A stretch of DNA of 64,000 nucleotides from Paracoccaceae bacterium (GCA_023383015.1 JAHDXW010000010.1:57490-121489), one strand, 5' to 3'. Positions 54,870 to 63,661 are shown, counted from the first letter of the stretch. Notes: generated from the letters alone by a model not told the origin. Numbers and translations are program-made.

Positions 54870-55697
54870 TCAGCCCTTCACACCGCCGGCGCCGAAGCCG
54901 CTGGTCAGATAGCTTTGCAGGAACGCGAAGGCGACGATCAGCGGCACCGACATCATCACCGAGGCTGCCATCAGCAGCGACCACTCGATGTTGAAGGCCG
55001 AGATCAGCATCGACATGACGCCCGTCGTCAGCGGCCGCGCGGCGTCGGAGTTCACCAGTACCAGCGCGTAGAGGTATTCGTTCCAGGACAGGATGAAGGT
55101 GAACAGCGCGGTCGAGATGATGCCCGGCAGCAGCTGCGGCAGGATGATGTCGCGGAAGGCACCCATCCGGCTTGCCCCGTCCACCAGCGCCGCGCTCTCG
55201 AGGTCCTCGGGGATGCCGGCCATGAACGACCGCAGCAGCCACAGCGCATAGGGCAGTGCGAAGGTGGTGTAGGCGATGACGAGGCTGAAGATGGTGTTCG
55301 ACACCCCCAGCGTCACCAGCATCAGGTAGAGCGGGATGATCAGAACCACCGACGGCAGCAGGTAGGTGAACAGCACCAGGAACGCCAGGCTCTCGCGCCC
55401 GCGGTAGCGGAAGCGCACGAGCGAATAGGCTCCGAGCGTCGCGATCGCCACCACCGTCAGCGTCGTGGCGACCGACAGGATCACCGAGTTGCGGAAGTAG
55501 TCCAGGAACCCCGTGCGCGTCAGCAGCGTCCAGTAGTGCTCGAACGTCACCGTCTCGGGCAGGAAGGTCGGCGGCCGGCGGAACAGCTCGGACTGCGGCT
55601 TGACCGAGGTGACGATCATCCAGAACAGCGGGAAGGCCACCGCCAGCACGACCGTCCAGGCGAACAGGTTGAACAGGACGCGGCGGATCGCGGTCAC
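54870..55697 (-). CDS. Sugar-type ABC permease (MalG-like)
   Basis: A 275-residue permease with six helices, N-terminal FAWTVVLAVAFPLFWM, EAA-type loop LESAALVDGASRMGAFRDIILPQL and TSVKPQSELF before the first large loop, typical of MalG/UgpE. GTG 55697 overlaps the MalF-like stop; longer frames were rejected as they run inside that gene. Confidence 0.87.
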   Translation of the reverse strand: MTAIRRVLFNLFAWTVVLAVAFPLFWMIVTSVKPQSELFRRPPTFLPETVTFEHYWTLLTRTGFLDYFRNSVILSVATTLTVVAIATLGAYSLVRFRYRGRESLAFLVLFTYLLPSVVLIIPLYLMLVTLGVSNTIFSLVIAYTTFALPYALWLLRSFMAGIPEDLESAALVDGASRMGAFRDIILPQLLPGIISTALFTFILSWNEYLYALVLVNSDAARPLTTGVMSMLISAFNIEWSLLMAASVMMSVPLIVAFAFLQSYLTSGFGAGGVKG

Positions 55698-56590
55698 GGC
55701 CGGCGCTCCCGCGTGCGGCGGATGTAGAGGACCATGAACACCAGCATGATCGCCATCATCACCACCGCATAGGCCGCGGCCATGCCCATCCGGTTCAGTG
55801 CGAAGGCCTCCTTGTAGACCAGAAGCGGCAGCGTCTGGGTGGCGATCACGGGCCCGCCGCCGGTCATCAGGTAGATCAGGTCGAATTCCTTGAAGTCCCA
55901 GATCGCGCGCAGCAGTACGATCACCACCAGCACCTCGCGCAGCTGCGGCAGGGTGATGTCGAAGAACCGCGCGACCGGCCCGGCACCGTCGATCCGCGCC
56001 GCCTCGTAGAGCGGCTCGGGGATCGTCTGCAGCCGCGCCAGCACCGCGATCACCACGAAGGGAAAGTACTTCCACGCCCCGACCAGGATGATCGAGATCA
56101 TGGCGTTCGGCATGGTGCCCAGGTAGTCGACCGGCCAGTCGATGATCCCCGCCGCCATCATGACGTGGTTGAGGATGCCGTAGAGGTCGTTGAAGACCCA
56201 CTTCCACACCAGCACCGCGACCACGGTCGAGACGAAGTAGGGAAACAGGATCAGGCTGCGCGCGAGGCTGCGGAACCACAGGTTCTGGTGCAGAACCAGC
56301 GCCATGCCGACCCCGAACAGCACCTGCAGCGCCAGCGTTCCGGCCGTCCAGACGAGGTTGTTGCGCAGCGACACCCAGAACTCGCCCGAACCGAGCAGGC
56401 TGCGGTAGTTTTCAAGCCCGACCCAGCCGCCCTGCAGCGTCGGCGTGAAGACCGAGAACAGGCTGAGGTAGATCGCCGACACCAGCGGATAGACGATCAC
56501 CGCGCAGAACACCAGCACGGTCGGGGCGATCAGCATCAGCCCAAGAAGGGAATACTGCCGCTCTAGCGCGGTCTGGCGCGGCGCTGCCAT
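55694..56590 (-). CDS. Sugar-type ABC permease (MalF/UgpA-like)
   Basis: A 298-residue permease beginning at ATG 56590 with the helix LLGLMLIAPTVLVFCAVIVYP and the coupling loop LYEAARIDGAGPVARFFDITLP, which is the EAA motif. Six transmembrane helices are predicted. A hairpin separates it from the upstream binding-protein gene. Confidence 0.88.
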   Translation of the reverse strand: MAAPRQTALERQYSLLGLMLIAPTVLVFCAVIVYPLVSAIYLSLFSVFTPTLQGGWVGLENYRSLLGSGEFWVSLRNNLVWTAGTLALQVLFGVGMALVLHQNLWFRSLARSLILFPYFVSTVVAVLVWKWVFNDLYGILNHVMMAAGIIDWPVDYLGTMPNAMISIILVGAWKYFPFVVIAVLARLQTIPEPLYEAARIDGAGPVARFFDITLPQLREVLVVIVLLRAIWDFKEFDLIYLMTGGGPVIATQTLPLLVYKEAFALNRMGMAAAYAVVMMAIMLVFMVLYIRRTRERRP

Positions 56591-56610
56591 GGCCCGTTCC
56601 GGTGTCTGGG

Positions 56611-56641
56611 GCGGCGGACGCCCGGCCCGGGCGTCCGCCGC
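56611..56641. promoter_or_regulatory. Near-perfect palindrome after the sugar-type binding protein
   Basis: GCGGCGGACGCCCGG (56611-56625) and CCGGGCGTCCGCCGC (56627-56641) are exact reverse complements around one base. It is 11 bases downstream of the binding-protein stop on the minus strand and 20 bases before the permease start, so it can form a strong hairpin in the operon mRNA, keeping the binding-protein transcript abundant. Confidence 0.6.
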
Positions 56642-56652
56642 AGGTAGGGCCC

Positions 56653-57990
56653 TCAGGCCTTCATGATGGCGTCGATCGCCTTCACGGCATCGCCGATTGC
56701 GGCATCCATGCTGTCGCCGTTCAGGACCACGCGCTGGACCATGTCGGCGATGGGATGGGCGGCGATGATCTCGCCGGCCTTGGCGTTCGACTGGTGCGCG
56801 GCGCTCTCGTAGCCGAGGTTGTAGCCGCCCGCTGCCGCCGCCGACATCAGTTCCACCTCGGCCGAGTACTTGCGGATGATGTCGTTGTCGAGATAGGCGG
56901 GGTTCTCGCCGATCGTGCGCAGCACCGGCAGCACGTGCCCGGGGGCCGCATGCAGCTGCTTGATGTAGCCCGGCGGATCGAAGATGTAGGCCGCGAACAG
57001 CTTGGCCGCGTCCTTGTTCTTCGACTGGGCCGGGATGAAGACGCTGGCGAAGTCGTTGAACGTCCAGGGCGCGACGTCGGTCGCGATGCGCGGGTAGGTG
57101 GCGCAGGTGATCTGGTCGGCCAGCCCGGGGTTCTGGTCGCGCACGTTCACCAGCACCCGGCCGGTGTAGATGCCCGTCGCGGTCGCTCCCGAGACGAAGG
57201 CGGTCAGGCTTTCGCCCCAGGAGTAGTTGGTGGCGCCGGGCGGGCACAGCTCGCGCATCGAGCGGTAGAACTCGAGCGCATTGCGCGTGGCCTCGCTGTC
57301 GAGGGCGATCTGCAGGTCGGGGGTGAAGACCTGCCCGCCGGCCTGGTGGATGAAGCCGATGAAGATCAGCGAGGTCATGCCGTTGCGGCCGTAGGGAAGG
57401 GGCGCCCCGAAGATGCCGCCCTTCTGCATCGCCTGACAGGCGGCGCGCAGCTCGTCCCAGGTCTCGGGGATCTTGCCGATCCCGGCATCGGCCATCAGGT
57501 CACGGCGGACCCACAGCGCGTTGGCCGCCGAGTTGCCGATGCCGGTGGCGCAGTGCTTGCCGTCGGGGGTACGGAACACCTCGTTCGCGCCGGGGTAGTA
57601 GTTGTCGACCCCGATCGCCTCGATCACCTCGTCGAAGGGCTCGATCAGCCCGTTGGCATAATAGGTCTGGACCGAGAACGAGGGCAGGTGGGTGACGACG
57701 TCGGGAACGTCGCCCGAGGCGAAGGCGGCGGCCAGCTGCGGGGCATAACCCTCGTCGGAGGTCTTCTCGAAGACCACCTTGATTCCGGGGTGCAGGGCCT
57801 CGAACGAGGCGATCTGCGCCTGGTAGGCTTCCAGCTGCGCGGGCGCCGCCTGCGGCGACCACCAGCGCAGCGTCGTCGCCGACTGGGCGCGGGCGCCGAT
57901 CGGCAGCGCGGCCAGCGCCGAGGTCGCGGCCAGACCCTTCAGCGCCCCGCGGCGCGTGATGCCGCCCGAGGACGAACGCGTGAGAGACAT
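56653..57990 (-). CDS. Family 1 ABC substrate-binding protein (sugar/glycerol-3-phosphate class)
   Basis: A 445-residue periplasmic protein. ITRRGALKGLAATSAL is a twin-arginine signal with likely cleavage near ARAQS. The mature part shows LRWWSPQAAPAQLEAY and the bilobal family 1 pattern (PDVVTHLPSF, ETWDELRAACQAM, FNDFASVFIPAQSKNKDAAKLF). GGGAGGAA precedes ATG 57990. Encoded first in the operon that also contains DapA-like, SDR, aminotransferase and CE4 enzymes; motif site B lies 28 bases upstream. Confidence 0.89.
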   Translation of the reverse strand: MSLTRSSSGGITRRGALKGLAATSALAALPIGARAQSATTLRWWSPQAAPAQLEAYQAQIASFEALHPGIKVVFEKTSDEGYAPQLAAAFASGDVPDVVTHLPSFSVQTYYANGLIEPFDEVIEAIGVDNYYPGANEVFRTPDGKHCATGIGNSAANALWVRRDLMADAGIGKIPETWDELRAACQAMQKGGIFGAPLPYGRNGMTSLIFIGFIHQAGGQVFTPDLQIALDSEATRNALEFYRSMRELCPPGATNYSWGESLTAFVSGATATGIYTGRVLVNVRDQNPGLADQITCATYPRIATDVAPWTFNDFASVFIPAQSKNKDAAKLFAAYIFDPPGYIKQLHAAPGHVLPVLRTIGENPAYLDNDIIRKYSAEVELMSAAAAGGYNLGYESAAHQSNAKAGEIIAAHPIADMVQRVVLNGDSMDAAIGDAVKAIDAIMKA

Positions 57991-58017
57991 GGGGTTCCTC
58001 CCGTGGTTGTCGAAATT

Positions 58018-58040
58018 GTTCACATAGCGCACTCTTGTTC
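58018..58040 (+). promoter_or_regulatory. Shared regulatory motif, site B (between the sugar-type operon and iclR)
   Basis: GTTCACATAGCGCAC (58018-58032) is followed by TCTTGTTC; it matches site A (39247-39269, minus) in 19 of 23 bases. A further TTGTGCG at 58052-58058 may be a second half-site. The location next to iclR and 28 bases upstream of the binding-protein start would allow repression of that operon and control of the regulator. Confidence 0.7.
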
Positions 58041-58160
58041 GATATAACACGTTGTGCGGCGAGTCTGTCCAGCGGTTTTTCGGCCCTTTGCCCGCTGCAC
58101 GCCAGCGGGCGAGTATGCTAGGCGGGGCCACGGCCGCTGGCCGCGGGGAGGTGCGGGACG

Positions 58161-59027
58161 ATGGTGAAGAATCAGGCCGTCGAAAGCGAATCGGACCGGG
58201 GGTCGCGGGCGCCGGCACGCACCGGCCTGATGACCGCCTCGCCGGACGCCGATGACGGCGAGAACGGCCTCAACCCGCGCGACTACGTCAGTTCGCTCGC
58301 CCGCGGGCTCGAGGTCCTGCGGGCCTTCAACCGCACCCGCCGGAAGATGACGCTGTCGGAGGTGGCGGCCGAGACCGGCAACACCCGCGCCGGCGCCCGC
58401 CGCATCCTGCTCACCCTCGTGCACGAGGGCTATGCGGTCGCCGACGGCAAGCTCTTCGACCTCACGCCGCAGGTGCTGGAACTCGGCTATTCGGTGCTCT
58501 CCTCCAAGGGCGCCTGGGACATCGCGCGTCCCTTCATCGACCACCTGTCCGAGGATATCCGCGAGTCGGTCTCCGCCGCGGTGCTCGACAGGTTCGAGGT
58601 CGTCTACGTCAGCGGCGCGCAGTACCACCGCGTCATCTCGGTCGGCATCACCGTCGGTGCTCGCTTCCCGGCCCACTGCACCGCCACCGGCCGCGTCCTG
58701 CTTGCCGCCCAGCCCGAGGCGATGTGGCCCGGCATGCTGGCCAACATCCCCCTTACCCCGATGACCGCCCACACCGTGACCGACAGGCGCGCCTTTCGCG
58801 CCATTCTCGAGGAGGTGCGCGACCAGGGCTGGTCGCTCGTCGATCAGGAACTGGAGATCGGGCTGATCTCGATCGCCGTGCCGCTACGCAACAGCGCCGG
58901 CGGCCTCGTCGGAGCCATCAACGTCGGCGTCCCCAGCATCCGCTGCAGCCGCGACGACATGGTCGGAACGATCCTGCCCAAGCTGCTCGCCACCGCCGCG
59001 AGCATCTCGAGCGCGCTCAAGCGCTGA
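58161..59027 (+). CDS. IclR-family transcriptional regulator
   Basis: A 288-residue IclR protein. After a 36-residue polar leader, SLARGLEVLRAFNRTRRKMTLSEVAAETG and NTRAGARRILLTL form the winged helix-turn-helix (about residues 43-90). The effector domain has HCTATGRVLLAAQ and GLISIAVPLRNSAGGLVGAINVG, resembling PcaR/PobR-type members that respond to aromatic or dicarboxylic ligands. GGGGAGGTG precedes ATG 58161. It is divergent from the sugar-type operon and overlaps the 3' end of the DAO gene by 11 bases. It is the best candidate for recognising the motif found in four promoters. Confidence 0.88.
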   Translation: MVKNQAVESESDRGSRAPARTGLMTASPDADDGENGLNPRDYVSSLARGLEVLRAFNRTRRKMTLSEVAAETGNTRAGARRILLTLVHEGYAVADGKLFDLTPQVLELGYSVLSSKGAWDIARPFIDHLSEDIRESVSAAVLDRFEVVYVSGAQYHRVISVGITVGARFPAHCTATGRVLLAAQPEAMWPGMLANIPLTPMTAHTVTDRRAFRAILEEVRDQGWSLVDQELEIGLISIAVPLRNSAGGLVGAINVGVPSIRCSRDDMVGTILPKLLATAASISSALKR

Positions 59028-60138
59028 AGCGCGCCAGGCCGTAGGGGGCCGGATCCTCGGTCGCGGGCAGGCCGAGGGCGACCTCGGCCGCGATCCGCCC
59101 GACCAGCGGCCCGAGCGTGTAGCCCGCGTCCCCCGGCACCGCCACCGTTACCGCCGGCGCGCCCGGCACCGGGCCGAGGATGGTCTTGCCGTCGGCGGTG
59201 GTGTTCATGCCCGCCCAGGTGCGGATCACCCGCAGCCCGCCGATCGCCGGCACCAGCCGGGCGGCCAGCGCGACATTTCCCAGAAGCGAGGCCGCCCGCA
59301 CCCCCGGCACCCGCCCCGGCCCGCGCGCCTCCGCCGGCCAGCCGCCACCGATCACGATCTGGCCGGTGCCGAACTGCTTCAGCGTGATCGACCGCTCGGC
59401 ATGCTGGACGAGATGGCCGATCGCCGGCCCGGCCGGCTCGGTGATGTTCATGTGCAGCGGTTCGGCCCGGGTCGGCACCGCAAGGCCGAAGGCCGCCAGC
59501 AGGGCCCCCGTGCCCCAGGCCGCCGCGACCACCGCGCGGTCGGCGCGGTGGCGGGCGCCGTCCGCGGTCGCCGCCTCGGCCGCCGCCGTCAGCGCGACGA
59601 CCCGGCCCGCCACCCGCTCCACCCCCAGCGCGGCGGCCCGCGCCTTCAGCCGCGCGTTGGCCGCCAGCGGGTCGAGCTTGCCCTCGTCGCGGCACAGCTC
59701 GGCCCCGACGATCTGCGGGCCGAGCCAGGGCGCCAGCCGGTCCAGCGCGGCGCGGTCCAGCAGCTCCACCGCCAGCCCGCGCGCCGCCTCGCGCCGCGCC
59801 TTGCCCTCGAGGAAGCGCAGCTGCTCCTCGCCCTCGGCCAGCATCAGCCCGCCCTTGCGGACCAGGTCGAACGGCCCCCACAGCGCTTCCAGCCGCTCCC
59901 ACTCGCGCACCGCCGCAAGATACAGCGGCAGCGACGCCTCGACGTTCGGCGCCTGCTCGGGAAAGAGCCGGATGAAACGGCTCTGCAGCTGGACATGCAG
60001 GCTGCCGGCATTGGCGTCCGAGCCGGCGTTGACGCCGGCGTCGATCAGCCGGACGCGCGCACCCGCCTCGGCGGCCCGGATCGCGGCGGCGGTGCCGGTG
60101 ATGCCGCCGCCGATCACCAGAAGGTCAGCCGCCGGCAT
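59017..60138 (-). CDS. FAD-dependent amino acid oxidase (DAO family)
   Basis: A 373-residue flavoprotein with the N-terminal dinucleotide fold LLVIGGGITGTAAAIRAAEAG and the substrate domain found in D-amino acid, glycine or opine oxidases and HcnC. HMNITEP, the IVIGGGWP and RTWAGMNTTADGKTILGPVPG blocks are typical. ATG 60138 lies 14 bases inside the end of the fused oxidoreductase gene, so the two are coupled, and together they resemble OoxA/OoxB- or HcnABC-type membrane-linked oxidases that act on opines, hydroxyproline or glycine. Confidence 0.86.
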   Translation of the reverse strand: MPAADLLVIGGGITGTAAAIRAAEAGARVRLIDAGVNAGSDANAGSLHVQLQSRFIRLFPEQAPNVEASLPLYLAAVREWERLEALWGPFDLVRKGGLMLAEGEEQLRFLEGKARREAARGLAVELLDRAALDRLAPWLGPQIVGAELCRDEGKLDPLAANARLKARAAALGVERVAGRVVALTAAAEAATADGARHRADRAVVAAAWGTGALLAAFGLAVPTRAEPLHMNITEPAGPAIGHLVQHAERSITLKQFGTGQIVIGGGWPAEARGPGRVPGVRAASLLGNVALAARLVPAIGGLRVIRTWAGMNTTADGKTILGPVPGAPAVTVAVPGDAGYTLGPLVGRIAAEVALGLPATEDPAPYGLARFSA

Positions 60139-61807
60139 CGCCGGCCGCCATCGCCTGCTCGGCGGCAAGGATCGCCCCCACCGTCACCGGCTTCACCGGC
60201 ACGCGCGGCGCGAACTGGCTCAAGGCGTCCAGCGGCCGTCCGCTCGCCTCGGACACCAGCCGCGCCGCCACCGGGCCGCAGTAGCGGCCCTGGCAGCGCC
60301 CCATGCCGACGCGGGTCAGCCGCTTCAGGCTGCCGGCGTGACCCGGCTGCATCGCCGCCATCGCCGCCCGCGCCGCGCCGACCGTCACCTCCTCGCAGCG
60401 GCAGAGGGTGGCCGCGGGATCAAGCACCGCCGCGGGCCGCGGCCGGATGTCGTGCAGCGCCCAGAGCGCCCGCTGGAAGCGCCGCGCCCGGCCGCGCGCC
60501 CGCTCGAAGGCGTAAAGGTCGTGGGTGTCGCCATGGCCGGCCGCCGCCGCCGCGGCGCGCCCCGCGATCCGCCCCTCGGCCACCGCCGCCGGCGCACCGC
60601 CCAGCCCCGCGCAGTCGCCGGCGGCATAGAGCCCGGGCACCGACGTCTCCATCCGCTCGCTGCGCCGGCAGCGCAGGTGGCCCACGGCGGGGTCGTGGTC
60701 CATCGCCGCGCCGAGAAGCCGCAGGATCTCGTTCTGCGGCTCGAAGCCCTCGTTCATCAGGACCGCGTCAACCACCACCGCCCGCCGCCCGCCGGGGCCG
60801 TCGACGATGGCGCGCAGGCCGCCGCCGGCCGGCTCGACGGCCACCAGCCGGCTGCGGTGGCGCAGCGCCACGCCGCGGCGCGCAAGCGCGGCCAGCATCG
60901 CCACGCCCTGCAGCGCCAGGCGCGGACCGGCGGCGAGAAGGCGCGCGGCCGGGACGGGGTGCAACAGCGGGTTCGGCCCGGCCTCGGCCACCAGCGCGAC
61001 CTCGGCGCCGCCGCGGGCCAGTTCCAGCGCGACCTGCACGTTCAGCGGGCCCGAGCCTGCGACCGCCACCCGCCGCCCCGGCAGGGTGCGGTAGCTGCGC
61101 CACAGCGTCTGGGCGGCGCCCGTCGTCATCACCCCCGGCAGCGTCCACCCCGGCACCAGCGCCGGCCGCTCGTAGGCGCCGGTGGCCACGATCGCCGTCC
61201 TCGGCGCCGCGACCAGTGCCGCGCCGCCGATCTCGCCCAGGAACAGCGGCCCGTCGAAGGCACCCCAGATCGCGGCCTCTCCGACCAGTTCGGCGCCCGC
61301 CGCCCGCGCCTCGGCCACCAGCGCCGCGCCGGCGGCCTGCTGGGCATCCAGCGCCGGCGCCTCGCCGGCCGGCTGCTTGTAGTACTGCCCGCCGGCAAGC
61401 CTGCGCTCGTCCAGAAGCACCACCTCCGCCCCCGCCCGCGCCGCCTCGGCCGCCGCCGCAAGCCCTGCCGCGCCACCGCCGATCACCAGCACGTCGGGGG
61501 CGATGCGGCGGGCCGGCGGTGCGGCAGTGGCCGCGGCCGCCGGGTCGAGGGCCGGAAAGGCGACCTGCGTGGCCACCGCCATTCCTGCCGCCGCCGGCGT
61601 CATGCAGGCGCGCCGGTTCGGCACGCCGTCCACCGTCACCAGGCAGTCCTGGCAGACGCCCATGCCGCAGAAGACGCCGCGGCCGGCGCCCGTCGCCGTG
61701 GTGCGGAAGGCGCGGATTCCCGCCGCCGTCAGCGCCGCGGCGAGGCTCTGACCCGGGGCCGCCGCGACCGGCGCGCCGTCGAAGGTGAACCTGCATTCAG
61801 CGGCCAT
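60125..61807 (-). CDS. Fused [2Fe-2S] ferredoxin / FAD-NAD oxidoreductase / BFD-like protein
   Basis: A 560-residue protein joining functions that are separate genes in HcnA/HcnB systems. Residues 1-80 hold a Fer2-like cluster domain with Cys47, Cys52, Cys55 and Cys68 (GVFCGMGVCQDC). Next comes a pyridine-nucleotide disulfide-type fold (VLVIGGGAAGLAAA near 107; VAVAGSGPLNVQ near 250) and ATG-type motifs (YAAGDCAGLGG). The last 90 residues have LCRCEEVTV and GRCQGRYCGP, a bacterioferritin-associated-ferredoxin-like [2Fe-2S] site. It would pass electrons from the DAO partner to a quinone or acceptor. ATG 61807 overlaps the previous stop by 11 bases. Confidence 0.87.
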   Translation of the reverse strand: MAAECRFTFDGAPVAAAPGQSLAAALTAAGIRAFRTTATGAGRGVFCGMGVCQDCLVTVDGVPNRRACMTPAAAGMAVATQVAFPALDPAAAATAAPPARRIAPDVLVIGGGAAGLAAAAEAARAGAEVVLLDERRLAGGQYYKQPAGEAPALDAQQAAGAALVAEARAAGAELVGEAAIWGAFDGPLFLGEIGGAALVAAPRTAIVATGAYERPALVPGWTLPGVMTTGAAQTLWRSYRTLPGRRVAVAGSGPLNVQVALELARGGAEVALVAEAGPNPLLHPVPAARLLAAGPRLALQGVAMLAALARRGVALRHRSRLVAVEPAGGGLRAIVDGPGGRRAVVVDAVLMNEGFEPQNEILRLLGAAMDHDPAVGHLRCRRSERMETSVPGLYAAGDCAGLGGAPAAVAEGRIAGRAAAAAAGHGDTHDLYAFERARGRARRFQRALWALHDIRPRPAAVLDPAATLCRCEEVTVGAARAAMAAMQPGHAGSLKRLTRVGMGRCQGRYCGPVAARLVSEASGRPLDALSQFAPRVPVKPVTVGAILAAEQAMAAGDAGG

Positions 61808-62744
61808 CGTCGTGCTCCCCGGTCCCGGCCAGAAGCCGGTCGCGCAGCGCCACCAGGCGGGCCACGGCCGCCGCCCGCCAGGCGGCGCGGGCGGGCAGGG
61901 CGGCAGCCGGCAGCATCGCCCGCCGTCCGGATTCGACGCGGGCGACAAGCTCGGGCCGCCAGTCGCAGCCGGTCTCGCCGCGCGCCTCGCCCATCCGCCG
62001 GTAGGCCGGCCCCATTCGCGCGGCATGGGCGGCGATGCCGCCGGGGGTGTTCAGCTCCGCGGTCTCGAACGGCCCCGACAGCGCCCAGCGCGGGCCGAGC
62101 CCCAGGCGCATCACCGTCTCGATCCCCTCGACATCGGTGATGCCCTCGTCGACCAGCCGGTAGGCCTCGCGCAGCACCGCGCCCTGCAGCCGGTTCAGCA
62201 CGAACCCCTCGATCTCGCGGCCCAGCCGCACGGCATGGAAACCTGCCGCCTCGAACAGCGCCGCCGCCCGCGCGGTGGTGTCGGGCAGCGTCGCCGGTCC
62301 GGGGACAAGCTCGATCAGCCGCAGCACCGCTGGCGGATTGACAGGATGGGCGACGAGGCAGCGGCCCTGCTCCGCGGGGTCGGTGACCACCCGCGAGATC
62401 GGGATCGCCGAGGAGGCCGATGCCAGCACCGTCTGCGGCCCCGCCGAGGCCAGGAGCCCCGCGAAGATCGCCTGCTTGGCCTCGACGTGCTCGGGACCGG
62501 CCTCGATTACAAGTGCCGCCGCGGCCGGCGCACTCCCGGCTGCCGCCGCCACCCGGACCTGCCCGCCGCCGCCTCGGGCAAGGCCGGCCGCGGCGATCGC
62601 GCGCTCCTGCGCGGCGATGCCCGCGGCGGCGGCGCCCCGTCGCCCGGCGTCGGGTTCGGCCAGCGTCACCGCAGCGCCCGCGTCGGCAAAGGCGGCCGCA
62701 AACGAGAGGCCGATCGATCCGGCCCCGAGGATCACCACCTGCAT
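61797..62744 (-). CDS. 3-hydroxyacyl-CoA dehydrogenase-family NAD-dependent dehydrogenase
   Basis: A 315-residue protein with the N-terminal GAGSIG cofactor motif (residues 7-12), VIEAGPEHVEAKQAIFAGL, the SASSAIPISRV catalytic Ser stretch, HPVNPPAVL and the EIEGFVLNRLQGAVLREAY linker that precede the helical C-terminal domain. Length and C-terminus are more like L-carnitine dehydrogenase or L-gulonate 3-dehydrogenase than fatty-acid HCDH. Start ATG 62744 follows GGAGGG. It opens the three-gene minus operon and faces the SDR gene. Confidence 0.84.
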   Translation of the reverse strand: MQVVILGAGSIGLSFAAAFADAGAAVTLAEPDAGRRGAAAAGIAAQERAIAAAGLARGGGGQVRVAAAAGSAPAAAALVIEAGPEHVEAKQAIFAGLLASAGPQTVLASASSAIPISRVVTDPAEQGRCLVAHPVNPPAVLRLIELVPGPATLPDTTARAAALFEAAGFHAVRLGREIEGFVLNRLQGAVLREAYRLVDEGITDVEGIETVMRLGLGPRWALSGPFETAELNTPGGIAAHAARMGPAYRRMGEARGETGCDWRPELVARVESGRRAMLPAAALPARAAWRAAAVARLVALRDRLLAGTGEHDDGR

Positions 62745-62777
62745 CGGTGCGCGGCCCTCCTGCCGCCCGGCCCTGCC

Positions 62778-62806
62778 GTTCACATGACGCACAATTGTGC
62801 GTATCA
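62778..62806 (+). promoter_or_regulatory. Shared regulatory motif, site C, in the divergent HCD/SDR promoter
   Basis: GTTCACATGACGCAC begins at 62778 and continues into the 16-base perfect palindrome ACGCACAATTGTGCGT (62787-62802). It matches site A in 20 of 23 positions. It is 34 bases from the HCD start and about 40 from the SDR start, able to control both directions. Confidence 0.7.
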
Positions 62807-62844
62807 TCACCCGAGGTATAGGCCGCAGGCGAAGGGGGCGCAAC

Positions 62845-63600
62845 ATGGCCGCGACAGTGATGGAAGGCCGCACCGCGGTGGTGACCGGGGCGGGGCGCGG
62901 CCTTGGCCGGGCGATCGGGCGGGCGCTCGCGGGGGCGGGGGCGCGGGTGGTCGCGGTCGACCTGGCCGCGGCGCTCGAGGGCCTGCCGGCGGGGTGGGAG
63001 GGGGTCGAGGCCGACCTCGGCGCTCCCGATGCCCGCGAGCGGTTGGCCGGGCTGGCCGCCCGGCTGGGGAGGGTGGACGCGGTGGTGGCCAACGCCGGGG
63101 TGGTGCCGCCCTGGCGGGGGGTAGAGGAACTCGACGCCGCCGAATGGGCCCGGGTGATGGCGGTCAACGTCTGGGGCGTGGCGGCGACGCTGGGGGGCCT
63201 CGCGGGGGCGCTTGCCGCCTCGGGGCGGGGGGCGGCGGTGGTCACCGCCTCGATCAACGGCTACCGCGCCCACCCCCGGCAGGTGCTCTACACCGCATCC
63301 AAGCATGCCGTGGTCGGGGTGATGCGGGCGGCGGCGCTCGACCTTGGCGGCCGGGGGGTGCGGGTGAACGCCATCGCGCCCGGCCCGGTCGCGACCGAGG
63401 CGCTGGTGGGGCGCATCCGCGCCCGCCATGCCGGCGGCGGCCCGGCCCCCGAGGCGGCGCTGGCGGCGATGGCGGGCGAGACCGCGCTGGGCCGGATGGT
63501 GACCGAGGAGCAGGTCGCGCAGGCGGCGCTGTGGCTGGCCTCGGATGCCTCCGACGGGATCACCGGCGTCCTTCTGCCGGTCGAGGCGGGGCTGGGCTGA
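62845..63600 (+). CDS. Short-chain dehydrogenase/reductase
   Basis: A 251-residue classical SDR with [12 protein letters not shown] cofactor motif, VANAG structural motif and an intact catalytic YTASK preceded by Ser in TASIN. ATG 62845 follows GGGGGCG; the longer frame from 62797 crosses the regulatory palindrome and was rejected. It is transcribed divergently from the HCD operon and probably acts on the same substrate pool. Confidence 0.88.
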   Translation: MAATVMEGRTAVVTGAGRGLGRAIGRALAGAGARVVAVDLAAALEGLPAGWEGVEADLGAPDARERLAGLAARLGRVDAVVANAGVVPPWRGVEELDAAEWARVMAVNVWGVAATLGGLAGALAASGRGAAVVTASINGYRAHPRQVLYTASKHAVVGVMRAAALDLGGRGVRVNAIAPGPVATEALVGRIRARHAGGGPAPEAALAAMAGETALGRMVTEEQVAQAALWLASDASDGITGVLLPVEAGLG

Positions 63601-63661
63601 GGGCCGGGGCGGGCGCGCGACGGTCGCCGCCGGCCTGGCGGTGCCGGCGTCCGGACCCCGC

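Noticed and set aside
61808..63257. Upstream extension of the HCD and fused oxidoreductase frames
   Set aside because: The extensions run through other genes and the regulatory palindrome; family N-termini begin at 62744 and 61807.
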